Positions 24,140-32,209 of a DNA stretch of 36,270 nucleotides are shown here, piece by piece. Below the pieces are notes generated by a model. The model was not told the origin of the DNA. It searched no databases and saw only the letters and a program-made list of their open reading frames with translations. This DNA comes from Bacteroidaceae bacterium (GTDB taxonomy: Bacteria > Bacteroidota > Bacteroidia > Bacteroidales > Bacteroidaceae), in NCBI GenBank assembly GCA_017526905.1, contig JAFXQT010000089.1:1-36270 (forward strand), written 5' to 3'. Each line of letters starts with the position of its first letter. The stretch's first letter is position 1. The translations under genes and the position numbers were made by a program.

Positions 24140-26878
24140 TCAATCAGACACTGCCCATTTGCGGCCTTCGGAAACGACGATGCCGCGCGCCGGACGGCTC
24201 AGACGCTGGCCCGACACGCTATAGACGGCGCCTGAACCCGTGGCCTGGGCACCGGCCTCGGAAGCAGACGTCTGCGGAGCCTCAATGCTGCGGATGCCCA
24301 CGGCGCTTTCGTAGATGCCGGCCAGCTCGTCGGCCGTGAGGGCATAGTTGTACACACGCACGTCATCCACAAGCGCCTTGAGCATGGGATCGGCGCTGAA
24401 CTGGCTGCGCCCCACATAGTTGAACACAGGCTGGAAGTGGTGCGGACGTTCCTGAATGCTGGTGTTGCGTGCCACCTGCTTGCCATCCACATAGATGGTG
24501 ATGGCATCGGCACCGAAACTGACGGCCACATGGCGCCAGCGGCGGGTGCTGATGGTGGCGCCCAGAGCCATGGTCTGCTCGGCACCGCCGTTCTTGATGG
24601 CCAGGCGCGGACCGCTGCCGCTCTGGGCCGTGAGGAACACGTAGTGGTCGGTGTCGGTGCCGAAATCGAACAGGCGGGCCCAGTTCTGTATGCCGGTGAG
24701 GTAGAACCAGCCGCACACGGTGAGCTCCTCCGAGGCGGCCACGGTGGCAGGCAGCTGCAGGAACTGCGAGCCGTCCAGACCGACGGCCTTGCCCACACGC
24801 CCCTCATCGTAGGTCGGGGTGCCGAACAAGGCAGCGTGGTTGCCGTTCACGGTGGTGTCGGCCAGGCTCTGTTCCATGCACAACTGCATGATGCAGGCGC
24901 GCTCGTCCGTCGCGGCTGCCTGGACAGGCTCCGTGGCTTCAGAGCGGTTTTGCGACAGGTCCTGCGCCTGCACCTTATAATAATAGGTGGTGGCTGGCAG
25001 GGCTGTGTTATCGACATAGGCAAAGGCATCGTCGGTACTTACCCGCTTGGAGGCAGGCACACGGGCAATGGTGTTCCACACCTGCTGGTCGGTGCTGCGC
25101 AGAACGACGAAATGCTGCATATCGACCTCCTTCTTGCCCGGCGTCCAGTCCAGACGTATGCTGCCGGGCTGCGGGGTGGCGGTGAGGCCGACGGGCATCT
25201 GCGGAGCCACGCTGTTGAAGCTGGCATCGCCGGGAATAAGCCGCCACTGCTGGCTTTCGGCACCTGTGCAGGGGGCCTGCACCACGGCACGGTTCGTAGC
25301 CTTCATCTGCGTGTCGCTGCCCTGCTGTATGTCCAGGCAGAAACCGCTATGCTTGCTCTTGATGTAGAAATAGCCGTCCTCGGCATATTCCAGGTACCAC
25401 AGCTCGTTGTCGCCCAGACCGCCACGGTAGGCCACCACGGCCCCCTGGTTGTCCAGCGTCCAGTCGAGCAGGTCGGGCACATAGGTGGTATCGGCGGCGT
25501 TGCGCAGCGTTACGTAAGAGAAGTCGCCCCCACGGTCGCGAGGCACCCGGCGCAGGTTCCAACGCACGGTGTTGTAGGCTGTCTTGACCTGAGTGAGGGC
25601 CGCGCCATTGCTCAGGGTGCCGCCGGCAGGTGCCAGGTAACAGCCGCTGAAGCGGTTCACCAACCGGTAGGTGCCGTTCTGTATGGCAGGCATAATGTCC
25701 TCGCCGTCCTGAATGTTCACCAGGCCCTCGGCATTGGTCTGGCCCTGCTGGTAGCCTGTGCCGCCGGGCATCTGCATGAAATACTCGCGGGTGGGGCCCA
25801 CGCCGTCGTACCACACATCGTGGTCCAAGGCCACAAAGCGGAAGTCGGTGGGATTGGCCTGGCGCTCGCTGCTGCCGCCGAAGCCCTGCACATAGCCGGC
25901 CGGATGGACGACGGTGGACGGGTGGCGATAGACGGAGGCTGCCGTCCAGCGCGAACGGTTCTCGGCATAGCCCAGGCGGGTGCCGCGCGAAGCCTTCATC
26001 CACTGGCTGCGTGTATGCTCGCAGGTGCCCCACCAGATGGCCTGCCCCAGACCGTAGTTGCTGGCTATCATGGCCTCCATGGTGTTGTGCAGCTCGTCGG
26101 CCATGCCAATTTTGCCATCGGCAGCCACTTGCTGGTAGAAGGCAGCAAACTTGTCGAACGAGCCGGCCAGCTGGTGTGTGTTGCCTATGTCGAGCGCACT
26201 CTTGCAATAGTTGTACCAATCGGCGGCCTGGTCGTCGTTCAGCGTGTTGCCGCCACAGGTCAGCACGCCCGCCATGGCCGGATCGGCCTTGATATTCTTG
26301 CAGATGGCCAGGAAGTCGGCCTTCGACCCCTGCTTCCACGCCGTGTAGTCGGGCTCGTTGAAAGGCGAAACGCTCTCCACCTTCAGGCCGGCCGTTTCAA
26401 CGTGCTGCTTGGTCAGTTTGATCAACTGCGCCCAGCGTGTGCCACGGCTGGAGTTGTACCAGCTGTCCACGCCCGCCTCTTGGTCGGAATTGAGATTGAT
26501 GGCGGCGTTGGGAGCCCATTTCTTCACATAGCCGATGCGGCGGTTCAGCACGCTCTTCTGGTCGTCGGAGAGCGCACCGTCGGCCACGCTATGGGTGGTT
26601 TGGAACGACAGGCGTACAATATCGATCATGTCCTGACCGGCAAACTGAACGCCGCGACGCAGGTTGGACTCGCTGATCCAGGCCAGGTCCAGGCCCCAGC
26701 GTATGTCGGGCAGTTTCTCGCCCGCATCGGCTATGCGGAAAGGCACGGTGGTGTGTGGCACTGGGGTGGCCACGGCATTGGAAGCGCCACTGAAAGGGGT
26801 GACGCCGGTCTGGGCGCTGGTTGCTGCAGGAACGAGCAACAACGCCGACACAGCAAAGCGTAGTAAGTACTTATGCAT
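24140..26878 (-). CDS. Multidomain secreted glycosidase: GH-A (GH30-like) + ricin-like + Fn3 + LamG + C-terminal tail
   Basis: I start at the ATG at 26876-26878 (MHKYLLRF), which begins a signal peptide ending near Ala22; the upstream in-frame extension runs over the promoter. The 912-residue protein has a GH-A clan barrel with the acid/base Glu in SPFNEPDY (E175) and a likely nucleophile in ADELHN (E262), most like GH30-type galactanases. A ricin-type lectin region follows at about 380-560 (YRLVNRFSGCYLAP, GFCLDIQQGSDTQMKA, QQWRLI). Then come a fibronectin type III domain (about 575-665) and a LamG/concanavalin-like domain (about 690-860, VCGWFYLTG, WRHVAVSFGADAITIYVDG). The tail YSVSGQRLSRP then GIVVSEGRKW resembles that of the 1081-residue protein. 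Probable targets are galactans or mucin-type glycans. Confidence 0.8.
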   Translation of the reverse strand: MHKYLLRFAVSALLLVPAATSAQTGVTPFSGASNAVATPVPHTTVPFRIADAGEKLPDIRWGLDLAWISESNLRRGVQFAGQDMIDIVRLSFQTTHSVADGALSDDQKSVLNRRIGYVKKWAPNAAINLNSDQEAGVDSWYNSSRGTRWAQLIKLTKQHVETAGLKVESVSPFNEPDYTAWKQGSKADFLAICKNIKADPAMAGVLTCGGNTLNDDQAADWYNYCKSALDIGNTHQLAGSFDKFAAFYQQVAADGKIGMADELHNTMEAMIASNYGLGQAIWWGTCEHTRSQWMKASRGTRLGYAENRSRWTAASVYRHPSTVVHPAGYVQGFGGSSERQANPTDFRFVALDHDVWYDGVGPTREYFMQMPGGTGYQQGQTNAEGLVNIQDGEDIMPAIQNGTYRLVNRFSGCYLAPAGGTLSNGAALTQVKTAYNTVRWNLRRVPRDRGGDFSYVTLRNAADTTYVPDLLDWTLDNQGAVVAYRGGLGDNELWYLEYAEDGYFYIKSKHSGFCLDIQQGSDTQMKATNRAVVQAPCTGAESQQWRLIPGDASFNSVAPQMPVGLTATPQPGSIRLDWTPGKKEVDMQHFVVLRSTDQQVWNTIARVPASKRVSTDDAFAYVDNTALPATTYYYKVQAQDLSQNRSEATEPVQAAATDERACIMQLCMEQSLADTTVNGNHAALFGTPTYDEGRVGKAVGLDGSQFLQLPATVAASEELTVCGWFYLTGIQNWARLFDFGTDTDHYVFLTAQSGSGPRLAIKNGGAEQTMALGATISTRRWRHVAVSFGADAITIYVDGKQVARNTSIQERPHHFQPVFNYVGRSQFSADPMLKALVDDVRVYNYALTADELAGIYESAVGIRSIEAPQTSASEAGAQATGSGAVYSVSGQRLSRPARGIVVSEGRKWAVSD

Positions 26879-26930
26879 AGTGAATAGGTGCTTGGGGAAA
26901 ATGAGCAGGAAAACGAACTCTTTCTGCGCA

Positions 26931-26961
26931 CAAAAGTAATCGTTTGCCGTCATTCGGCCAA
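26931..26961 (-). promoter_or_regulatory. Promoter of the GH-A glycosidase gene
   Basis: On the minus strand TACTTTTG (26938 down to 26931) and TTG (26961 down to 26959) are spaced by 20 bases. The start codon is about 53 bases downstream. Confidence 0.78.
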
Positions 26962-27070
26962 GCAAATCGCCTTTTTTCTGAGCCAAAGCCACCACACTGA
27001 TACTGCGGCAGGCACCAACTACCCCACCCTACGCCACCCACACGCCTTCACTGAACACCCAACATACACG

Positions 27071-27200
27071 CTATAAATGGCCTACATGCGTTCTCTAAAC
27101 AGCCCGTATTCGTGTTCTGAATGGCCTGCATTTGCGCGCTGAATAGCTTTATTCGCTCACGGAATGGCCTATATTCGCTCTCTGAATGGCTTGCATACCA
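27071..27200. repeat. Degenerate tandem array, about 22-bp units
   Basis: Six units begin near 27071, 27095, 27117, 27139, 27160 and 27182, with consensus CTGAATGGCCTGCATTCGC. Spacing is 21-24 bases. Unit sequences have diverged, so the array is old or loosely constrained. No ORF or spacer structure is seen. Confidence 0.75.
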
Positions 27201-27283
27201 TGGATGTCGCGACTGTTCCGGCGCCCTACATTGCACTTTAACGCGGCCACACAAGCCTACACGGGCGAGGACAAACGGAATTA

Positions 27284-27389
27284 TACGTACGTACAAATAT
27301 AAATTATACGTACGTATAACTACATGTTGTACGTACGTATAACTACAAGTTGTACGTACGTATAAATATAGGTTGTACGTACGTATAAT
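27284..27389. repeat. 23-bp-period array of TACGTACGTA palindromes
   Basis: Five copies of the 10-bp palindrome start at 27284, 27307, 27330, 27353 and 27376, exactly 23 bases apart. The linker is AT-rich (TAACTACAAGTTG-type) and varies slightly. The best unit extends to a 16-bp perfect palindrome, TTATACGTACGTATAA (27304-27319). It lies between the DUF45 protease gene and the promoter of the GH-A glycosidase gene. It resembles phased operator or iteron sites; the binding protein is unknown. Confidence 0.9.
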
Positions 27390-27569
27390 TTTGCTTGAGG
27401 CCTTGGGTGTATGCATGTGGGGGTAATGATGTGCACAATTAGCCTTATAGATAAACATCTATGACACAAAGAGTAAAGGGATTCGGCCCTTGCTTTTGTT
27501 GCAAGCGCCTCTGGGCCGCAATGCCATTGTGGCAAGCACGTCCGAACGGTACAACAGAATTAGCCCAGC

Positions 27570-28232
27570 CTACAGGGCCGACAGCACCCACTGGGCCTGC
27601 TCGCGGCGCAAGGCCTCGTTCTGCCCGCCGCAGACGCTGTCCAACAGCGCCCAGAACTGCGGGCTGTGATCCATGTGGCGGGTGTGGCACAGTTCGTGCA
27701 GCATGGTGTAGTCCTGCAGGTGCGGAGGCAGCAAGGCGAGCCAAAGGGAGAGGTTGATGCTGCCGCTGGCGGAGCAACTGCCCCACCGTGTGCGCGACTG
27801 GTTGATGCGCAACGAACGGTAGCTGAAGCCATGCTGGCGGGCCAGTTCGGCCAGTCGCGATGGGAAAGTGCGATGGGCGCGCTGGCGCAACACGGCCATG
27901 AGCAACAGGTGGCGCAACTGGTCGGGACTGATGTCCGGCCGGATCAGCTGCGGGTTCAGCCGCTGACGCAAGGCTTCCATCTCGTCGGCTATGCCCCGTT
28001 CGGCCAACGCTTGTCGAACCAGTTCGCTGCCGGCGGAACGACGGACGGCCACCCGCTTGATGAACGGGCGCAGCCGGGGGCGCAACTGCTCCAGGGCGCG
28101 CCGCACATCGGCCTCGGTGGCACCCGGCGGAACGGACACCTGCAGCAGCCCGTCGTCGGCCACGCGGAACACGCAGCGGCGGGCACGGGTGCTGGGCACC
28201 AGATGGATGTGGCCAAACTCTTCGTCGTGCAT
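27570..28232 (-). CDS. YgjP/DUF45-family metallopeptidase
   Basis: The 220-residue protein has the YgjP-type hallmark RTRWGSCS (about 147-154) followed by the zinc site HELCH (179-183) and a third His ligand in MDHSPQFW (H189). This is the M48-like, DUF45 family of cytoplasmic metalloproteases of unclear substrate. No signal peptide is visible. The start lies 12 bases after the fucosidase stop on the same strand, so it is probably translated from the same message. The function in this context is unknown. Confidence 0.88.
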   Translation of the reverse strand: MHDEEFGHIHLVPSTRARRCVFRVADDGLLQVSVPPGATEADVRRALEQLRPRLRPFIKRVAVRRSAGSELVRQALAERGIADEMEALRQRLNPQLIRPDISPDQLRHLLLMAVLRQRAHRTFPSRLAELARQHGFSYRSLRINQSRTRWGSCSASGSINLSLWLALLPPHLQDYTMLHELCHTRHMDHSPQFWALLDSVCGGQNEALRREQAQWVLSAL

Positions 28233-28244
28233 TGCCTCAAGAAC

Positions 28245-29699
28245 TTAGAAAGCCGCAACAGAGCGGATCACGGCCGGGCCGTTGGCGGCATTGATGGCGA
28301 CACGCAGGGCATCGGCGCTGACCGGATGTGTGAGCGGGAGGATGCGCTTGTGGCCGATGGTGGTGGTGGCTTCGGCGGTGGGCAGAGGCAAGAAGGCGGT
28401 CTGCCCGGCCGGCCTGTAGGCCACATGGAAGGCCTCGATGTGCTGCCCTTGTCGGATATCCTCCTCGAGCACCACAAACCGAATCGAGGCCGGCGCCGGC
28501 AGGCTGTAGGTGAGGGTGTTATCGGCTGCGGCCAGCGTGGCGTCGGCAAGAATGTCGCGGGCAAACGCCTGCTCGCGCAGCTGGCGGAAGCCGCGCAGGG
28601 CGGCTATGTCCGGGGCTGAGATGCGGCCGTGCCGGTTCACGGGCACATTGAGCAGCATGGTGCCGCCGCGCCCTACACTCTTCAGATAGATGTCGAAGAG
28701 TTCGGCGGGCTGCTTCACCTGGGCATCCTCCTGCGCATGCCAGAACCAACCCGGACGGATACTGACATCGCACTCGGCCGGGATCCACAGGTCGCCATCG
28801 GCCTGTCCCTGGCCCAGCAACTGCACTTTGTCCGTGCCCAAGGTGAGCACTCCCGACGGCACACGGGCCCAGCAGGTCTGGCCGGCATGGCCACGTTCGT
28901 TGCCCACCCAGCGGCAACCGGGTCCGGCATCGGAAAAGATGATGGCATTGGGTTGGAGCGAATCCACCAGCTGGTAGATCTGGGGGAAGCGGTAGTAGGT
29001 TGTGGCATCGATGCGACGCTTCTCTCGCGCGCCGCCATAATAGCCGTCGCCGCCGTTGGCACCGTCAAACCACACCTCGAACAAAGGGCCGTAATGGCTG
29101 AGCAGGTCGGTCAGTTGGCGGTGATAGTAATCGACGTAGGAGTCCGAAGCGTAGTCGGCCCGATGGCGGTCCCAGGGCGAGAGATAGAGGCCAAAGTGCA
29201 GCCCCTCCTCGCGGCAGGCACGCGAGAGCCACCCCACGATGTCGCCCTCTTCGCGCGCGCGACCCGCGCGAGCCTTCTTTATATAATAAGGTGTACGCGC
29301 GATGCTGTAGTCGGGATTGTCGCGGCTGGGCCAAAGGCAAAACCCGTCGTGATGCTTGGCGGTGAGGATCACACCCTTCAGGCCGCCGGCCTTGAGCGCC
29401 CGCACCCACTGGCGGCAGTCCAGGCTGTCGGGATCGAACAGCGCGGGCGATGCATCGCCATAGCCCCACTCGGCATCGGTATAGGTGTTCAGGCCGTAGT
29501 GGATGAAGGCATAGGTCTCCAAATCGTGCCAGGCCAACTGGGCTGCCGTGGGGCGTGGCGAAGCGGTAGAGTCGCCCTGTGCAGCCACGAGCACAAGGGC
29601 CGCACGTGCAACAACGCCAAGGGCGAAGGACATTGCGCTGAAACACAACGCCCAACGAGCCAAGCGCCAAGGGAAAACGGGAAGAAGAGGGGATTTCAT
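28245..29699 (-). CDS. Alpha-L-fucosidase, GH29 family
   Basis: I use the ATG at 29697-29699 (MKSPLLPVF), giving 484 residues. The upstream frame lacks a better start and this one begins an extended signal-like region ending near AAQG. GH29 features include FIHYGLNTYTDAEWG (65-79), AKHHDGFCLWPS (114-125) and the nucleophile Asp in EVWFDGANGG (D212). C-terminal beta-sandwich sequence follows from about 370. It releases L-fucose from glycans, plausibly host or plant side chains. It is followed after 12 bases by the DUF45 protease gene. The substrate linkage cannot be told from the sequence. Confidence 0.93.
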   Translation of the reverse strand: MKSPLLPVFPWRLARWALCFSAMSFALGVVARAALVLVAAQGDSTASPRPTAAQLAWHDLETYAFIHYGLNTYTDAEWGYGDASPALFDPDSLDCRQWVRALKAGGLKGVILTAKHHDGFCLWPSRDNPDYSIARTPYYIKKARAGRAREEGDIVGWLSRACREEGLHFGLYLSPWDRHRADYASDSYVDYYHRQLTDLLSHYGPLFEVWFDGANGGDGYYGGAREKRRIDATTYYRFPQIYQLVDSLQPNAIIFSDAGPGCRWVGNERGHAGQTCWARVPSGVLTLGTDKVQLLGQGQADGDLWIPAECDVSIRPGWFWHAQEDAQVKQPAELFDIYLKSVGRGGTMLLNVPVNRHGRISAPDIAALRGFRQLREQAFARDILADATLAAADNTLTYSLPAPASIRFVVLEEDIRQGQHIEAFHVAYRPAGQTAFLPLPTAEATTTIGHKRILPLTHPVSADALRVAINAANGPAVIRSVAAF

Positions 29700-29825
29700 A
29701 GACAGGCGATAGAGGTTGAAACGCACCAATTTGGGGGTAAAGATATATAAAAGATAGGAATGTGCCATGCTTTTGGGCAGAAATCTTCATTAAAAGCTGC
29801 ACCTTCACTTTTTCTCTTCCTAAAA

Positions 29826-29857
29826 TTTGGCCGAATGGCTACAAAGGCCTACCTTTG
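29826..29857 (+). promoter_or_regulatory. Promoter of the structured RNA
   Basis: TTTG at 29826-29829 and TACCTTTG at 29850-29857 are 20 bases apart, a near-ideal Bacteroidetes housekeeping promoter. No credible coding sequence follows; a frame from 29835 covers the promoter itself. Confidence 0.8.
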
Positions 29858-29863
29858 CTCTCA

Positions 29864-30097
29864 GAAAACGATCATTGACACACACGGCGCCTCAAGCGCT
29901 GCACCTATAGCCGCAACGGTTCGATCGGGAGACTCATCAATTACAATCAGAAAACCGAGAACGTTTCGCTGTCCAATGGCGGGCTGCGCCCCTTCGCGGG
30001 GTAACTCCTTAACGGGAGCCGGCAGATTACAAAGGAAGCGGGCACTCAAATCATTTATGCTCGGAGTTCTCATCACATCACCGTTGTGGCTCTTTTT
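29864..30097 (+). ncRNA. Predicted structured non-coding RNA, unidentified
   Basis: Downstream of a good promoter, the segment AGCCGCAACGGT (29909-29920) pairs with ACCGTTGTGGCT (30080-30091) across 159 bases with one G-U pair. The 3' strand is followed by CTTTTT, as in RNAs whose closing helix also ends transcription. A second nested helix pairs GAGACTC (29929-29935) with GAGTTCTC (30064-30071). Inside are a CCCC-TTCGC-GGGG hairpin (29989-30001) and a CTCC/GGAG hairpin (30005-30018). The 5' part holds a GCGC-CTCAA-GCGC hairpin near 29888. Size and layout recall 6S-type RNAs, but I cannot confirm any family. Confidence 0.55.
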
Positions 30098-30177
30098 ATG
30101 CGCTTTTGGCACAGCACTGGTGCGACAAAAGCACTGATAATCAGACAATATGGCAGAAAATGAGCCAAAACGTCAGT

Positions 30178-30193
30178 TGGCACGGTTATTGCA
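30178..30193 (+). promoter_or_regulatory. Sigma-54 (RpoN) promoter of hsp20
   Basis: TGGCACG-GTTA-TTGCA is a perfect match to the -24/-12 consensus (TGGCACG, 4 bases, TTGC, A/T). The expected transcription start is near 30203 and the hsp20 start codon is at 30244. Upstream lie a CTTTTG-GCAC / GTGC-CAAAAG inverted repeat (30103-30131) and CTGATAATCAG (about 30133-30143), either of which could bind an enhancer protein. Confidence 0.85.
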
Positions 30194-30243
30194 AGAAGAA
30201 GGGCGAAACGTTTAACCCTTTTAAAGTATAGGAGATTACAACT

Positions 30244-30693
30244 ATGATGCCTACCAGAACAAACAACTACCGCACCGACTGGATTCCCAGTCTTTTCAAT
30301 GACTTGTTCAACGATTGGACGCCCGCAGTGTTCAACACTGGCGCAGCCCGCACGGCACCCGCTTTCAACGTGGTGGAGAACGAGAAGAACTATCAGGTAG
30401 AAGTGGCCGCTCCGGGCATGACCAAGAACGACTTCAAGATTCACCTGGACGATGAAAACCGCCTGATTGTACGCTTGGAGAAGAAGGAAGAGAACAAGGA
30501 GGAGAAGAAGGACAAGAAGTACCTGCGCCGCGAGTTCAACTACGCCACCTTCGAACAGGCCCTGATCCTGCCCGACACCGTTGACAAGAAGGCCATCAGC
30601 GCATCGATGAACGACGGCGTACTGACCATCACACTGCCCAAGATGACTCCTGAACAGAAGGAAGCCGAAGTGAAGTACATTGAGATTAACTAA
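30244..30693 (+). CDS. Small heat-shock protein, Hsp20 family
   Basis: The 149-residue protein has a short N-terminal arm, then an alpha-crystallin domain (about 40-135) beginning PAFNVVENEKNYQVEVAAPG and ending DGVLTITLPK, the most conserved stretch of the family, followed by a short tail. It is an ATP-independent chaperone that holds unfolded proteins and forms oligomers. A GGAG ribosome-binding site lies upstream of the ATG. Two Met codons open the gene. A Lys/Glu-rich loop (KKEENKEEKKDKK) lies in the middle of the domain. Control appears to be by sigma-54 rather than the primary sigma factor. Confidence 0.95.
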   Translation: MMPTRTNNYRTDWIPSLFNDLFNDWTPAVFNTGAARTAPAFNVVENEKNYQVEVAAPGMTKNDFKIHLDDENRLIVRLEKKEENKEEKKDKKYLRREFNYATFEQALILPDTVDKKAISASMNDGVLTITLPKMTPEQKEAEVKYIEIN

Positions 30694-30750
30694 TGCGAGG
30701 TACATCGACCCCGATTACAGGCAATCAATGAACCTTTGAAGTTTGAAAAG

Positions 30751-30786
30751 GATAGCGCACCGCAACCGCGATGCGCTATCTGTTTT
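30751..30786 (+). terminator. Terminator after hsp20
   Basis: GATAGCGCA (30751-30759) and TGCGCTATC (30772-30780) form a 9-bp stem followed by TGTTTTG. It lies between hsp20 and the convergent amidase gene. Confidence 0.85.
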
Positions 30787-30824
30787 GTCACCCCCCGCAC
30801 ATTCTCACGGCATAGCACCTGCTT

Positions 30825-32141
30825 TCACTTTTCCATCTTCATCGCCTCGCCCGTTGTAACCTGACGGTCGCCCACATAAGCCACAATGAAGGCATCGGGG
30901 AATTTATCGCGCACCTGTGCCAACAGGTTCTTGGCATCCTGATAGGTGGTTGCGTTGCCCACCAGCAGTTTGTAGCGGTCGGCAGTTTGCACATAACGGA
31001 TTTCGGTCTCGCCCTTCAGGCGGTAATCGCCTATTTTAAGAATGGTGGGCGATGTCATAATCTGAATGGAATAGACAGGCTTGGCCGATTCGGCCTTGGC
31101 ATCGGCATTCTTTTGCGCAGCCGGCTTGGGCGAGGCAGGCTTTGCATCAGACTGGGGCTGCTTGCTTCCGTCCGGTTTTGCCTGCGCCCTCTTGTCTTCG
31201 TCCCGTTTCTCTTCCTGCTTAGCCTCTTCGTTCTTGCCATCAGCCTTCTTTACAAGCTCCTTTTTGGCTGCCTCCTCCTGCTTAGATTCCTCTTTTTTAG
31301 TCTGTGGCTGCTCGGCCTCGGCCTTCGGCCTGGCCTCATCCGCCGCAGACTGCTGGGGCTGAGCCTGATTGGTAGCGGTGACAGGCACATTGGCAGCCAA
31401 GGCATCGTCGGTTTTCTCCTTTACCACCGTGATTTTCGGCACAGGCTTGCTCTCGCGGCGCGGATCCATATAGGCGTAGCGCAGGTTTCGCAGTTCGCGC
31501 TTGTCGAAGCCGTTGGCCGTGAGCTTTTGCCACTCGGCCAGAGCCTCATAGATGGCCTTGGCCAGCAGCGCCTGTCCTTGCTTGGAATTCATGAACGCCT
31601 CTTCCTCCAGGTTGGAGATGAAGCCCACTTCGGTCAGCACGCTGGGCATATTGGTGTGCTCACACACGTACAGCGCCTCCTGCTTCACGCCGCGGCTCAC
31701 CGCCCGGCCGTTGGCTAGATACTGCCGCTGCAACAGCAATGCCAGCAGTTCGCTCTTGCCCATATTGGCCCCGCTTTGTGGCACATTCGTGGCATAGTAC
31801 GATTCGGTTCCCGATGCAAACTTGTTCTCGGCATCGTTCACGTGGATGGACAGGAAAAGCTGAGCCCCCTTGTCGTTGGCCAGTTCGCAGCGACGGGGCA
31901 ACGTGGGATAGGTGTCCCTCTCGCGGGTATAGACCACGCGCACCCCTTTGATGTTCTGCTTGACCAACCGCCCCACTTCCTTGGCAATGGCCAGCGTGAG
32001 GTCCTTTTCCTTGGACATGGTGCCTTCGCAGCCAGTGTCATGACCGCCGTGGCCTGGGTCGATTACCCACACCACCTTACGTGCCGCACTACCTCCCAGC
32101 GCAAAGGCCAAAAGGCAAACAAAAACGACTATTTTCTTCAT
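30825..32141 (-). CDS. N-acetylmuramoyl-L-alanine amidase with SPOR-like C-terminus
   Basis: The 438-residue protein has a signal peptide (MKKIVVFVCLLAFALGGSAA) and an Amidase_3 domain (about 22-215). Its zinc ligands fit His31 in DPGHGG, Glu45 in SKEKDL and His100 in LSIHVND, with catalytic Glu171 in LTEVGFISN. A long Lys/Glu/Gln/Ala-rich linker (about 240-350) leads to a C-terminal SPOR-like domain (YSIQIMTSPT, then RYKLLVGNATTYQDAKNLL) that binds denuded septal glycan. It cleaves the stem peptide from muramic acid during daughter-cell separation and acts in the periplasm. It is convergent with hsp20. Confidence 0.92.
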   Translation of the reverse strand: MKKIVVFVCLLAFALGGSAARKVVWVIDPGHGGHDTGCEGTMSKEKDLTLAIAKEVGRLVKQNIKGVRVVYTRERDTYPTLPRRCELANDKGAQLFLSIHVNDAENKFASGTESYYATNVPQSGANMGKSELLALLLQRQYLANGRAVSRGVKQEALYVCEHTNMPSVLTEVGFISNLEEEAFMNSKQGQALLAKAIYEALAEWQKLTANGFDKRELRNLRYAYMDPRRESKPVPKITVVKEKTDDALAANVPVTATNQAQPQQSAADEARPKAEAEQPQTKKEESKQEEAAKKELVKKADGKNEEAKQEEKRDEDKRAQAKPDGSKQPQSDAKPASPKPAAQKNADAKAESAKPVYSIQIMTSPTILKIGDYRLKGETEIRYVQTADRYKLLVGNATTYQDAKNLLAQVRDKFPDAFIVAYVGDRQVTTGEAMKMEK

Positions 32142-32209
32142 TTTCTACTCCTAAAGCGCACAAATGTACAAACATTTCATTACTTTTGCACAAAAAAAGC
32201 AGAAAAAAC

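Noticed and set aside
27284-27389. CRISPR array
   Set aside because: The repeated core is only 10 bases, the linkers are near-identical to one another, and no cas gene is present.
29835-30137. Protein-coding frame over the structured RNA
   Set aside because: It would start upstream of the promoter box's transcription start and gives an unfamiliar product. The helices and T-tract explain the region better.
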